The notes beneath the pieces were generated by a model, which was not told where the DNA came from, made no database searches, and worked only from the letters and a program-made list of their open reading frames with translations. Positions 23,863 to 36,160 of a stretch of DNA of 64,000 nucleotides are shown here, in pieces. Position 1 is the first letter of the stretch. Every line of letters starts with the position of its first letter. The translations under genes were made by a program, and so were the position numbers. This DNA is from Amaurobius ferox (lineage: Eukaryota; Arthropoda; Arachnida; Araneae; Amaurobiidae), in assembly GCA_951213105.1 (NCBI GenBank), contig OX578145.1, positions 6,375,191-6,439,190 of the forward strand, in the 5' to 3' direction.

Positions 23863-23949
23863 ATGGACGCATTGTCCTTGAAAGGCAAGACGCTTTCGCA
23901 GAGTGAGTTAAAATTGCCATCTTCTATAGCATCGCAGTTCGGGACTCCT

Positions 23950-24090
23950 GCGAGGTACAATGGGCTCGAATTTTACAGGAAGTACAACTGGCTCGAATAT
24001 AGCAGGAGGTACGACAGGTTCGAGTTTCATAGAAGGTACGACTGGTTTGAGTTTCATAGAAGGTACGAATGATTTGAGTTTCGTAAGGCA
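23950..24090 (+). repeat. 27-bp minisatellite, first block
   Basis: About five copies of a 27-bp unit, ggtacgactggttcgagttt plus catagaa. The unit is nine codons long. In one frame it reads G-T-T-G-S-S-F-I-E/G repeats and in another R-Y-D-W-F-E-F-H-R repeats (within an open frame from 23863). Further copies are at 24465-24495 and 24645-24730, separated by a GGGGCCCCCTGAAGCGGGGC-containing stretch. Either a decayed repetitive-protein exon or a plain minisatellite. Confidence 0.7.
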
Positions 24091-24639
24091 GGACTCAACT
24101 TAGCCTAACTGGAGCCCTGGCCAGACATTCTTCAGGAGCCACCTTCACCTCTCGATATATGTGAAATGAACAAAAATATTTTTCAAAACGTAATTGCATG
24201 CTAAAAAAATGTATACAAAATGGGGTTCTATACATATTTGAAAGAAATTTAAATTATTGGCAAATTTCATTACACAGTCCACATGTATATCCCCAAAATG
24301 CTTCTGGCCAAACGTAGTCCAATGGCATACTTTTTGCTTTCTTTTGTTTTCAGAAAGCAGCCGTTAATTTTACGATATTGCGATTGCTTAATTTGGGGGC
24401 CCCCTGAAGCGGGGCCCGGGGCAGCCGCCCCGTATACCCTTGCGTTAGTCAGGCCGTGCGTAAGAGATACAACTGGTTCGAGTTTCGAAGGAGGCAGTGG
24501 CGTCGCCAAGGGAGGGAATCTGGGGGTTGAACCCATCAGAACCCACTGAAATTCGTAGAAATGATACTTGAAGAAATTACAAAAATGATATTGGGTTACC
24601 AAGATCCCACCCAAAATTATTTTCTGGCGACGCTACTGG

Positions 24640-24732
24640 AAAGAGGTACGATTGATTCGAGTTTCGTAGGAGGTACGACGAGTTCTAGTTTCATCGGAAG
24701 TACGACGAGTTCGTGTTTCGTAGGAGGCTTTT
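24640..24732 (+). repeat. 27-bp minisatellite, second block
   Basis: Three further copies of the unit seen at 23950-24090, here in an open frame reading GTIDSSFVG, GTTSSSFIG, STTSSCFVG. The sequence between the two blocks has no such repeats except one unit near 24470. Confidence 0.7.
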
Positions 24733-25290
24733 ATGCAATTCAAAATGACATAAAATAGAAATTTAAATCCAATGACAACCCAAATTGGAGAGGATATATG
24801 TTACAGAATATTAAATCATGATGCAAAATTTTAAATGATTCAATGTCATAGCAATATCAGAAGTTAGTAGTTATAGGGAAATAAACGATACTAACAAGAA
24901 ATCTCTAACTATACTTTGCATTTTGTACACCCCGACCGTCCGACTCACCCATAAAAGTTAAGAGCATCTGAGTGGACGGAAGATAATTCTCAACACAACT
25001 TCCAGTCCTGCCAGCCGACTTTTTTTTTGAGGGGGTTGATTTTCAAAAGAAGGCAAAACCGAATAACATAATTCATCTACCAACATGGTAGGGAACAAAG
25101 GATTTCCTATAAATAAGGCCCAAAGGTTTCCTCTAAAGGTATTCCAACTATACTTTAACTATATACATTTGTTGCGTTGGAAGTATTGACGCGTATATAC
25201 ATAAATGCGGCATCAGAACTCTTATTTAAAAGAAAGTTTATTTAAAAAGAAAAACATCGCGCTATCGTCTGTAGTGCAAGTACTCCAAAA

Positions 25291-25462
25291 CAGTGTTTCC
25301 CTCAAGCATACCTCTGGGGGTCCCCTCGGAGACGTGTATTCACTCCCCTGGAGACATTTTATGAAACCTAGTTTCTATTTATGTGACACGTCATTTAGAT
25401 ATATTTATATAGGGTAAATGGAAAATTTGCCCCCTGGCCAAATGGTCCTGTAATAAACACTG
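25291..25462. mobile_element. hAT-type MITE, copy 3 (reverse orientation)
   Basis: Ends CAGTGTTTCCCTCAAGC and TAATAAACACTG, with flanks ctccaaaa / ctccgaaa (7 of 8). The core AACCTAGTTTCTATTTATG is the reverse complement of the core in copies 1 and 2. Confidence 0.85.
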
Positions 25463-26253
25463 CTCCGAAAAATGCCCGACTATGAGCTCGGAAACAACAG
25501 CGGTACTTCACGATACATCAAAGCTCTCAATGGATGCTCTTTTACCGAAAAGGATTTATTTTTACCTTTATTGCCGACATCTCTGAAGAACAACAGATGG
25601 ACTCTCTTCCACTCCTGCGCTCCATTTTTATCCATATTTATAGCGTTACGACCTTAACTATGGAAGTAATGATAGAAGTGCATTTGGCACCCGTAGGTAA
25701 CTTTCTTTTGCGCCAAACCACTTCCAATGGTAAAAGAAACGAAGCAGCCTACAACCGTATCGAAAATACTTTGAATCTCCTTCTTCAGACAAAGCAAGAC
25801 GAAATGGGCCCACCGGTCAGAACCGAGGTGCGAGCAGCGTGGAGCTCATATAAGAAGTCGGTGTGTCTTCCCCAGACATTCTCTATCCCGAAATGTGACT
25901 GGCCAAACCCTCCTCCGAACAGTCTCGCTCTGCTGATTATGCCAGCCAGGTAAGGTCCGATGGAGTCGTCATGCAAACGAAATGACACTCCGGATAGCTT
26001 TCAAGACAGGTCTCGGGGATTGTGTCCCGAAACGAAGCAAGCGAATGGACTTTCAGTTTTAAACATTGAACCTTATACCACGTTTAAGAAAATAGGACGA
26101 ACATTTTCGACAGTACACAAGTCACACGCGAGTTCCAGGTGTGCTTGATATTCAATAGAGTTGAGACTCCCTTATGAAATGAACCGCGTCATCCTATCGA
26201 TCCAAGTCTCACGCTTGAACATTTGAGGAAAAACAATGCATTCTCTTTAAAAA

Positions 26254-26287
<34 letters not shown>

Positions 26288-26744
26288 GACGAATATTGGA
26301 TCTATGCATGGAATTCTAAACATGCGAAGAAGAGAACGATGCTTTTATTCGGAACCCAAAAGGAAACAAAAGGGCGCAAGAGTTTATAACAAGGATCGGA
26401 ATTCTCAGAAACAAAGGTAGGAGCTCCCACCGCACGATGGATCCATACTCGATCTCATTTTGAATCGAAAGCAAACTATTTCCCCGGTGGATCCGACATG
26501 GAGTGAAAGAAAACGGTGCTTTCCTCAAACTTTCATTTCAGATGACGCTAAAGGGGGAACATTTTATTGGCACGTAGCATTGCGGAAACCCTTCGACGAG
26601 CGATATCAATACCAAAATCCAATCTTGTTCTGCGAGCGCCTTACGGTGGGAAACCCTTGTCTTCTAAATGAGAGTTCCGTTTGAATGCAGGCCTCCAATA
26701 TTTTGGATGACACGAGAGCTTACAAATGAACCTTTACGGTACTA
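25463..26744. other. No recognised gene; poly-A tract
   Basis: An A run of about 30 bases at 26257-26285. The frame 25534-25953 (139 aa) has no recognisable domain. Confidence 0.4.
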
Positions 26745-26749
26745 AAAAA

Positions 26750-27190
26750 AGACATATGAACAAGAAAGATCCATCATGCATAAAACATTGATTATGAAAC
26801 ATTTTATGGAAACATCTCTAAAACGCGATCCATATTTTTAAGGATCGCAGAACGACAATCATTTATTTTACTTAAAAACTTCGTCGAAAAAAATGAACTG
26901 GATTCAAATGACGTCATCGAACTATAAATCGTCTCTATGTAAAAGCAGTAAGTATTTCATTCATACACTTTCATTCCAGACTCCAGAGCTCAATCATTTC
27001 GCGAGAAAAAAATTCAGCCATTCTTATAAAACTCATCTTACAGTCACTTGTTTATATTATGTTACCGTCTCAACATACTAAAACTTCATTCTGACAAAGT
27101 CATTTTTACGACAGTCATCATGCGAACGGACAGACAGATGGAATGAACCAAGTCATAAACACTTTTCAACTATTGTAAAGTGTTAATAAA
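26750..27190 (+). repeat. Interspersed repeat family R1, short copy
   Basis: Shares with 29490-30455 and 54715-56022 the words CATAAAACATTGATTATGAA, GGATTCAAATGACGTCATCG near the start and CGAACGGACAGACAG, AACACTTTTCAACTAT at the end. This copy lacks the middle portion. A (TTA)n run follows at 27222-27253. Confidence 0.75.
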
Positions 27191-27220
27191 ACAGAAAACA
27201 AAAATCTATTTACGTAGCAT

Positions 27221-27253
<33 letters not shown>

Positions 27254-29485
27254 CGTTTCAAGTAGTCAGTCAAACCAAATGACCGATCTTAATCATTCGG
27301 ATATAAACGGTTTTCTGTGTCTAGAGCAAAATCGTCTCGTCCAGGGGACTGCCATTCTCGTGAACCAAAATGGGAACCCAAATGAAAGAGCGCTCGACTG
27401 CATTCAAAATCCCATTTGAAAATGTCTTATTCAGTTTTACTTTTTATTATATTAACATCGAATAACTCATAAAATGATCCATACGAGCCCGCGAAATGTT
27501 CGGTAGCCTTTAGAGCGTTCATATACGTTCTTACCGGTATAAAAATAAAAAATAAAAAAAGATCTTTCTTTACCTCTCCTGTCTGACGTTCTTCACTGTA
27601 AAAGTAACAATACACTTTCGCCGATCTTTCTCTGTTCAGCAGGATAAATCTCTCGAGGTTTGGCGCTCAACACATATTTGCCTATGCAATCTATTTTTTA
27701 ATTCCTTTCTACCCGCGACGGATCGTGGTTTCTCGGGTTCAGGAAATTCAAGCTTTCCGTTTGGTTCATTTCATTCGAATTGGATTCAAATATTTCGTAT
27801 ATGGATCATTTTCTGTAAACGGGAGTTTTACATGTCCCACGTGTTTTAGTAAAAGTTTGCATGACTTGGAACTGATTTTGGACACAAATTAGTTTTACTA
27901 GATTGTAGTCCATATGTGTCACCCACTAGCTAAAGAAACAATTTATACTTTTAATATTTAAAAATTTAGCTTTTTTATTAAATGCCATTCCCCTGCGTGT
28001 CCCAACAGCCAAATAATAAAATCACAACTTCATTTACAAACCTTCAGTTTCTAGTTTTCTTTTATTGGGATGCTCTATGTTAAATTAGATAATTTTAAAT
28101 ACAAACAGTCATAAAAAAAATCCACTCTTCATTAGAGCATTATTTTAAATTAATTTTTTACAACTGTCCCCTAGATTTTTTGTCATTCACCTGTCGTTCA
28201 ATTTTAACACCCTTTTTGTACATAATGACAATAAAATATAATTAAAGTATTATTCTTTTATACTAAAGTCCATATCCTCCATTTCAAGAGTTCGACTATG
28301 TTCCATTCTGTGCAGGGAAATATTATAAAACTGAACAATTTTGTGCAAGTATTTTTATTCCTGTTTTTAATTATTCTCAGAATGAAAAAGTAAATATTTT
28401 TTTTTAACATATATGTGTGCCAAGTGAGTGGAGTAAACTGAATACCAAGTTAGGTTTAGCAACACATAAAACTCATATGCTCAGAAAGTAAAATCACATG
28501 ATTTGTCATTCCCCTGTCGTCATTCACCTGTCTTCTTGGCAGACAAGGGAATGGCATTAGAACAGGTGAATTACATTTAAAAACTAGATTTTTTTTTTTT
28601 TTAGAAGATAAAACAAGCAAGAAGTTAATTCTGAATATAAGATTGAAATTGAAGCAAAACATTTTTTTTTATTTCTCTAATTATGCATACCAACAAAGCA
28701 GTTACTATATATTAAGTGTCATTCCCCTGTCATGCTGTATTTACTTGTCTTGAAAATAAAAATTTGCATTTTCTATTTAATTTCTCCAAAATCATCACTA
28801 CTACTGTTTTTTGTTTTTTTCTTAGTTTAAACCACCCATGTTAAAATATAATGAAGAAAGCAGGTTGAAAAATAGAAAAAAAATATATTGCAATAAGAAA
28901 AATTAAAAATCCCGTTCAGAGAAAATGACCCATATAAAATCAAATAAAAATCCAGATTTACAGAGCTTAGGAATATTGAACAGCAAATACGTTTATTGAA
29001 TCGTGGAGACACACTGCAGAAGACGAGTCTCGTCAGACGGTATCGCGTTTGTCAGGTTTTCATAGCATGTAACGGCAATACGGCCCAGTTTCGCATATTA
29101 AGTACTCCAAGAAAGGAAATCTGCTTTTGCTTCGTTTGATGTTCGTCGAATGAATCTCCCTCGCTCCTTGAACGACCTGGATCGAGTGAATCCTAGAAAC
29201 GAGGAAGCGGCCAGGTTCGTTTCCGAGTCAGTTGGCAGGCTCTTCATTAAGAAAAAGAATGAAAATGAAGTGAATCAGAGAGCCGAGACATGCCAGGTAA
29301 CCAATATAAACAGACCTGATAAATGAATACACCTTTCGTCGTGTAATCCATTTAAACGAAGTCGTTACCGCACTTTATAACATGCACAGTTTGCTTGAAA
29401 AACTTCCAATAAAGTTTGCTAACAAAAGGTTGGCTCAGTTTATGTCAATGAAAATGATGACAATTTATTAAACGATTGCATTAAA
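27254..29485. other. No firm gene; inverted CATTCCCCTGTC motifs
   Basis: The words CATTCCCCTG(T)C or CATTCACCTGTC recur at about 27985, 28188, 28507, 28520 and 28719. At 28505-28575 they form an imperfect hairpin with GACAAGGGAATG and GAACAGGTGAAT. No gene recognised. Confidence 0.4.
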
Positions 29486-29489
29486 AACA

Positions 29490-30455
29490 AAAAAGATCAC
29501 TCATGCAGAAAACATTGATTATAAAACACTTTTCAACTCAAATGCAATCCGCTGAATGTAGCATTTCTAAAATGAGATACATTCAGCGATAATATTTTTA
29601 AAATTATTACAGAACTACATAATTTATTTTACTTGAAAACTTAAAACTTCATCGAAAGAAAATGAACTGGATTCAAATGACGTCATCGAAATATGGAATC
29701 ATCTCGCTCTCTATGTAAAAGCAGTGAATATTTCATTCTTATCACTTTTATTCCAGAGTTCAATCATTTTGCGTAAAAAAATTCAATTCTTATAAACTCA
29801 TCTTACAGCTTGATGTGTTTACATTCTGCATCCATTAAAATGAGGTTTCGTTGTAGAAATAATCCAAGTTGGATGATTCTTTAAACTCAAAAATAGCGTC
29901 ATTGCGTTGGCGCAGAATATAGAAGCACAGAAAATACGCAAAAACAAAGCGGTTTTAGACGGATGCAACACTCAATGTAAGTTTAAAAGAACTTTAAAAA
30001 TCACGATTGTCACTCTGGGAAGATAGATGGATACCCTTTTTATTTTGAAGTGGGTCACGTGATCTCTTCCATTATTTATATAGGTGTTATTATTATTTTA
30101 ATTTTTACTTAGAAAACGGCCGAACCTATTTTGCTGAATTTTTCTTTTATATATTTTATGAGATTATTTGAATATTTTCTAAGATTTTCGAAGCTATTTG
30201 TGAATTTTAACGTCACTTAAAAATGTTTAAAAAATGAAGTCTCACAGGTTTCAATGTATTTCATTTTTTTAACCCGGGTTCCATCCAAAACGAATTAGGT
30301 GATATTATTTATTGACATTCCCATAGGTCCCACAGACCGTCTTAACAACCTACTAACATTTCATTTCGATAAAGTCATTTTTACGGCAGTTTTCGTGCGA
30401 ACGGACGGGCGGAATGACCCAAGTCAAACACTTTTCAACTATGTTGTGTTAAAAA
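29490..30455 (+). repeat. Interspersed repeat family R1, long copy
   Basis: Matches 54715-56022 over nearly its full length: start ATTGATTATAAAACACTTT, middle GAAGTGGGTCACGTGATCTC, end GTGCGAACGGACGGGCGG and CACTTTTCAACTATGTTGT. Non-coding, with an unclear mode of transposition. Confidence 0.8.
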
Positions 30456-32958
30456 TCGGATGTGGCCAGCACATGACTTTTCCTACAGACTGAAATTTAG
30501 TTTCTCTTTATTTCTTGAATTCATTCAATTCAGTTGAATGGCACACAATAACACCCATCCTTATTTGATATAACACTGAAGGGGTACTTTTAATTCCATT
30601 TCCGTTCTCATGGGCTCACTGGACGTATTTTCAAAGGCGATTTAGCAAACGTGTGAGAAAAACTAAAACATCTCGAGAACATTTTGTCCTAAAATAATCG
30701 GAAGGGTCTTTGTCAAAAATGACGTATAAAACAAGTATTGAATGGATACATTTGAGTCTACGGAGGCTTTCATTTTAAATTTGGACGAGTTTTGCGAACT
30801 TTTTCATGAAAATGGCAGACCCCCCCCCCCTTTTTTTGAGTCGTACCCAAATAGAATCAGCACCAGGGACACCCACAAGTAAATTACCTATAGAATTTTA
30901 TGAAATGATGCCCATTCGTTTTTGAGTTAGAGTGGAACGTACACTGCATACACAGACGTCACCCTAAAAATAGTTTTTTTTTTTCGTGTTCTAGAGGTTC
31001 CGAAACGTGTCGATCCGTCGAGTTGTAATTTTCGATACGATTTGAATACTTTAACTATACATTATCATGCATTGTAGGGAAAGTCAAAAAACAAAATCGG
31101 ATTTTAAATGTCAAATATAAATGATACATTGAAATCTCATCTGAAACCCTCAATTTTTTAATTTTTTTTCAATATAGGATGTTTGACCATTATTTCTTAT
31201 CGCTCTCTTCTCCATGATGGACCCTTCCGCAAGCCAATAGACCGCTTGTTCGCGTCTCCCGATCCCAAACGATTCTCCGCCATCTCGGCGGCCCCGAGCC
31301 CATCCCCACTCTCTTTGCCCATTTTTGATGCCATAAAGCCGATCTTTTAATGGCATTCACTCCACGGGAGTCGCTATCTTCCGAAAGAGGTGATCTGCGA
31401 AGGAAGGAAGGCCACTGCCGGGATATTTCGGTTAACCGTCCTATTGAGACAAAAGTGATAGAGATATTTCGGGAGCCCTGCTGTGCCTTTTTAGAAGCTA
31501 GAAGTTAGAAGCTGACGTCAACATGGACTCCTTTCGAGGGGAGGGGGAGGTCGAGGACTTCGTAATCTCGTTTTTCATTTGCGCTGCAAGTATAGAGCAT
31601 GGGCACGTGACGTCACACGAACCCTTTTGCCCCCGAAACAAAAGACTCGTTCGCTTGGCAGTATGGAAATGTTCATGATTTCTGTATTGAAAACGGCAAC
31701 CTCTCATTTGAGTAGACTATCTCTATGTATCTTCTTGGATGAATATTTTCAATAAACCGAAAAATAAAATAATCCCTTTCATTAATATAGATACGAGTTT
31801 TCTTTTAGAAGTAAAATCGTCATATATCTTTCTCTTCTCGCTCGCATGTACGTTGCAGACTTTTCCAGGCAATGTATAACAAGTTTAGAACGCTAGCGAG
31901 TGACTACGGTCAAATGGAGTGGTAGTGTCCATTCACTTAAAATCCCTTAAAGTGCACTTTAGTACATGAAATAACATTCTATATTTAGAGTGTTATGCAA
32001 GTATTCTGAATAACTTATTTTCACCACAAACATCAATTTCGACGTTTAATGGGTTTATTTTCGATTTTTATGGATCATCATCGTCTGTTTACCATTCCAT
32101 GCTATGGTAAAAATAATGCCCTTACTTTTCTGCGCATTCTACTACGCAGGTTTTTTTATGGCCATGCTCTGTTGGGTCGAGACTCGGATGGACGGACATT
32201 CAAAACATCTTGCGTGCGAAATTGCGTAGGATTCTTTCAATCCAAGCACGTGCCTATTGGTTTTCGCGTCCCTCGAACCCGGGATAGCCTTCTATATTTA
32301 ACAAAAATCTCAAACATTTGACATTTTTTTAGACAATCTTTTATTAAAAATGATCCCAGAAGGTGCCCTTTGCGGGGTCACGATGATTTAATGAGGGAAA
32401 ACCTTCAAAGTACTTTTAACCAGCAAGAAATGGAAATGCTGGTTCGACATTTCCACCGAAAGAATGCATCGATTTCCATCGAATTCTCCTCGGGACTGAG
32501 TGACCAGGAAGTGCTTGTGGGTGTATCTCTGCTTGTCCTGAAACGTCCCTTTCTTAAGGCAGGCGAGAGAGAGAACCGTTATTTCGCCATGCAAAAAATA
32601 AAGTCATTACATTATGTAGGGAAAGTCATGTGCTGTCTACATCAGATTATTATTATTATCATCATTATTATTATTTTTTTTTTACGCACGCTTCCTGTAT
32701 GTAAAATGCAAATTGTATTTTGAAAAACAATGGAGTTGTTCTGTGTAAAATAGACCCGTGTTTTTAAATGTATCGGTCCCCTAGGGCGTTCGTGAAATCC
32801 TCGGGCTTAGTTTCGGACGATTTATTTATCTTTGTTTGAACGAAAAATGCGTTTCATAAAGTAACGAGTGAGACCCGTGGGCATTTTGCCCTATAAGTAA
32901 TAAACAAAACACGCAAGAAAATTTCCTACTTTTGTTGGAAAAAGCTTGAAATATTTTG
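30456..32958. other. No recognised gene; repeat fragments
   Basis: 30940-31085 contains a fragment of the TTTCCTTATA repeat family (ACACAGACGTCACCC, GTGTTCTAGAGGTTCCG). An (ATT/ATC)n run lies at 32647-32675. No supported gene. Confidence 0.4.
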
Positions 32959-32997
32959 AATGTGGAACAAGTTAACACACACACACACACACACATT

Positions 32998-34607
32998 TGC
33001 AAAACATCAGCACTTGTTGCCAGTAAAAGAAATCAAAATACAAAATTCATTCAAATATAATTTACCAATTGGTAGAACTATTTACAATTACAATGAAGTT
33101 TCCAAGACATTAAACTCCGATGACCTTACATCATGTGCATGCAGCAATAAAAATCTTGCCCCTTATGTCAACTCCTCTCATGGACACATTATTACTGGGG
33201 ATCTCAGTATAGTTCAGGATGATATACTTAGGGATATTATGAATAAAGGGTCTAAATTTCGCATTCCATTCTGCCATCACCCTAAACAACTTCTTCAGTC
33301 TATATCTTTTGATTTTGATAAATTCATATATCAACTTGCTTGTTCACATTCCATTCCTATTGAAGCATTCCATCTATGGAAGTATACTACCTTACATCTA
33401 CTTAAAAATGTTATATATTATAAACATTAAATTAACGAAGCCTAGGTATCTTTATAAACAACTCCTATCTGCTATTAAAGAACTACAACAACATTTTGTC
33501 ATAACTTATGTAGATAAAGCTTCCAATAATTATGCCATCATTTGTAAAAAATATTATGTTTCTCTGTTACAGAATTACTTAAAAAGTAATCACATTTTTA
33601 AACCCATTAATAATCAGTCTATCAAAATCAAAACTAAAATGCTAAAATTATATACACAATTAAATATTAATTTTAAGTTTTTTAAATTTCCTTATGTTAC
33701 TTTGGTTCCTAAATTCCATAAATCACCTCTCAGTTTTAGAACGGTCACTTGTGGACATACCTTTACCACTACAGCTAGTAAGTTTTTGCTTAACTGTTTA
33801 AATAGAATTAATGAATCTCTTAAATTTAGGAATTCAGGATATTTCATTTTAAACAATAGTTTTGATTTAGTAAATCACTTTAGCAAGCCTCCACACATTC
33901 TTGGTTTCCATACCTTTGATTTTAAAGACCTATTTAATAATATTGTCATTAACGATTTATATAAAGTTATTATCTCTCTTTATCATGACTATCTATCTTC
34001 CAATAATGTTGCATTTAATGTCAAAAACTTTCCTATGCTCTTGCACTTTGTGTTATACAACAATTATATTATCCAAGGTGATAACATTTATTTACAAACA
34101 TCTGGTGTACCACAAGGTGGCTGTAGTAGTAGTATACTCGCTAACTTACATCTTTATTATCATGAATGTCATTTTAACTCTAATTCATATATTATATATA
34201 GATATGTTGACAACTTAATTTGTATTATCATTGATGATTCCGAACCAATTAATATTGATTTTTACCCATCTAACCTAGAATTAATTCCTAATGAGCTTAG
34301 CGTTAGTCAAACTGTAAACTTTTTAGACCTAAATATAGATACCCTCCATAATCATGTAATCACCAATCTATATGATAAAAAAGATTCTTACAACTTCACT
34401 ATCATAAAGTTGCTATCATACCAATCTTGTAATTCTATTCAATTGTTTAGAAACATCATTTTAAACCAGCTATTTCGAATACATCGACTTTCTGATCCTC
34501 GGTTTCACTTTCTCCACATCAATAATCTTAAAAGCATTTGTCAAAATTACCAATATCCGGAAGTATTTGTAAATAATATTATTAATAATTTCAAATATAC
34601 CACGTAA
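32998..34607 (+). pseudogene. Penelope-like-type reverse transcriptase, copy 1, 5'-truncated and frameshifted
   Basis: Two plus-strand frames give one RT. The first (to 33430) starts in a (CA)n run and carries FKYNLPIGRTIYNYNEV and SHGHIITGDLSIV. The second (about 33415-34607) carries TYVDKASNNYAIICKKYYV, PKFHKSPLSFRTV, FDFKDLFNNI, GVPQGGCSSSILANLHLYYH (RT motif B), RYVDNLICI (motif C) and VNFLDLNID, then NLYDKKDSYNFTIIK. These blocks match a widespread invertebrate RT family that I assign tentatively to Penelope-like elements. No GIY-YIG endonuclease was found. The second catalytic Asp of motif C is Asn (YVDN for YVDD), so this copy is dead. It shares its layout with copy 2 on the opposite strand. 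Confidence 0.7.
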
Positions 34608-36160
34608 TATTTTTCCACATGCATTATTTATCTTTGATTGGATAACTCATTTTTGAGAATTCACCCATTCTTATCACCTAACTTACCACTTGGTCTGAGT
34701 CTATTACTGTTTACTATTTTCGAATGACTATTTTCCACTTGTCCTCAGTCCTATACTGATTACTATTTTTGAAAGTCTCCATACATATTATGTATCGTTC
34801 AAATGTATTCATTCCGGTGCCCACTCGCATTGACAAAGTGAGGTGAAATGCTCAGTCGCTTCTTCCACTTACACGTGGTAACTATGCTTCTGAGTTCATA
34901 TTTCTGTTCGAGGAGGTATTAATTTTCTGATTTGTAATTCAATTGATTTATTTTTCTCCTTCCACTAGCCAGTAGACAGTTCCAATGGTGTCTATAGTTA
35001 AATACTATCGCCATCGTCAGAAACTGGCTATTCTATCGGTTTTAATTCGAATTGCATGGCTGTCCTGATGAGAATGCAATTTCGAACTAACCGCCATTTT
35101 TTGTGTAGTTTCAATTGATTGTTCTCTATGTCTTAATCTTTTATCTTGAGCTAATTATTATTGCCTTTTCTCATTTTTGTCGTGTTTTCTTTTTAATTTT
35201 ATTTTTATTTATATTTATATACTTTTAATTGTGAATTTTGTATCCTAATATTCTTCTCATCCCCCTTTCCATTGTAGTGATATGTTACCTTCTATTTTTA
35301 TCCTTAGTCTTGGTCTATAGTTACTCATTTGTAACAGATATGCTAGAGATGGGTTTTTTTGTTCATACAGTAGTTTATGCATAATTTACGATTAAAATCT
35401 TTCATTATATATATATATATATATATATTAAAAAAATATAACAATAATAACCAATTCCAAGTAATCATGAAATATTAAAATCACCGAGGCAGTCAAACCA
35501 AGGCCACTATGCCGACAAAAGAAATAAACAGCACCGACCCAAAATCGGAGATTAACCAGAATTAAATTCCTCTCCAAGTCTGAGCATCTCATTCTCATTA
35601 ACCCAAATAAATGCCTGTTTCAGATTTGGCAATAGTAAGTTACAGACTACAGACACCAAAAGAGGAAGAATTGAAGAAAAGAAAAATAGGAAGTCAAGCA
35701 TTACCATGAACTCTCGTACACGTGTGAGTGCAAGATGAAAAAAGTCGACAAGCATCGAGAAGAAGTATGACGAAATATATCATGGGAAGTAGAAGAGATC
35801 TTCCCTAGAACCCGTCCAGTGAGTTAAGAGTACGAGACAGGACAATTACCCATATAAGGAGAACAGAATATGAACATGTAGCATAGATGAAAAATCTTAC
35901 TATACAAGTGATTCATAGATGAAATGAATAAACGAGAATGCCACTATCACCATTATAAGGGGGCTCAAATCGTAGTATCAAACTGGCGAAAGTTACATAT
36001 TTTTAGCGAAAATAAAACTCAAAACATTAAATATTAATGTATCTTATTTTCAAATTTTATTATTTTTCAAATTTTTTTAGTTTATTTTATTATTATTCAT
36101 TTTTTATTTAAATATATAAATAATTATAATAATTTTTTAATGTTTTTTGTCCTATATTAT
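34608..36160. other. 3' flank of RT copy 1 and AT-rich DNA
   Basis: Holds an inverted repeat at 35046-35087 (TTCGAATTGCAT / ATGCAATTTCGAA) containing CTGATGA, and an (AT)n run near 35407-35430. No protein-coding gene recognised. Confidence 0.4.

Noticed and set aside
25534..25953. 139-aa open frame
   Set aside because: No recognisable domain; begins just after a MITE; likely chance.
29150..29326. A 58-aa open frame (MNLPRSLNDLDRVNPRNEEA...) with a possible splice donor CAG|GTAACC
   Set aside because: No homology recognised, weak donor, no acceptor context; too little to call an exon.
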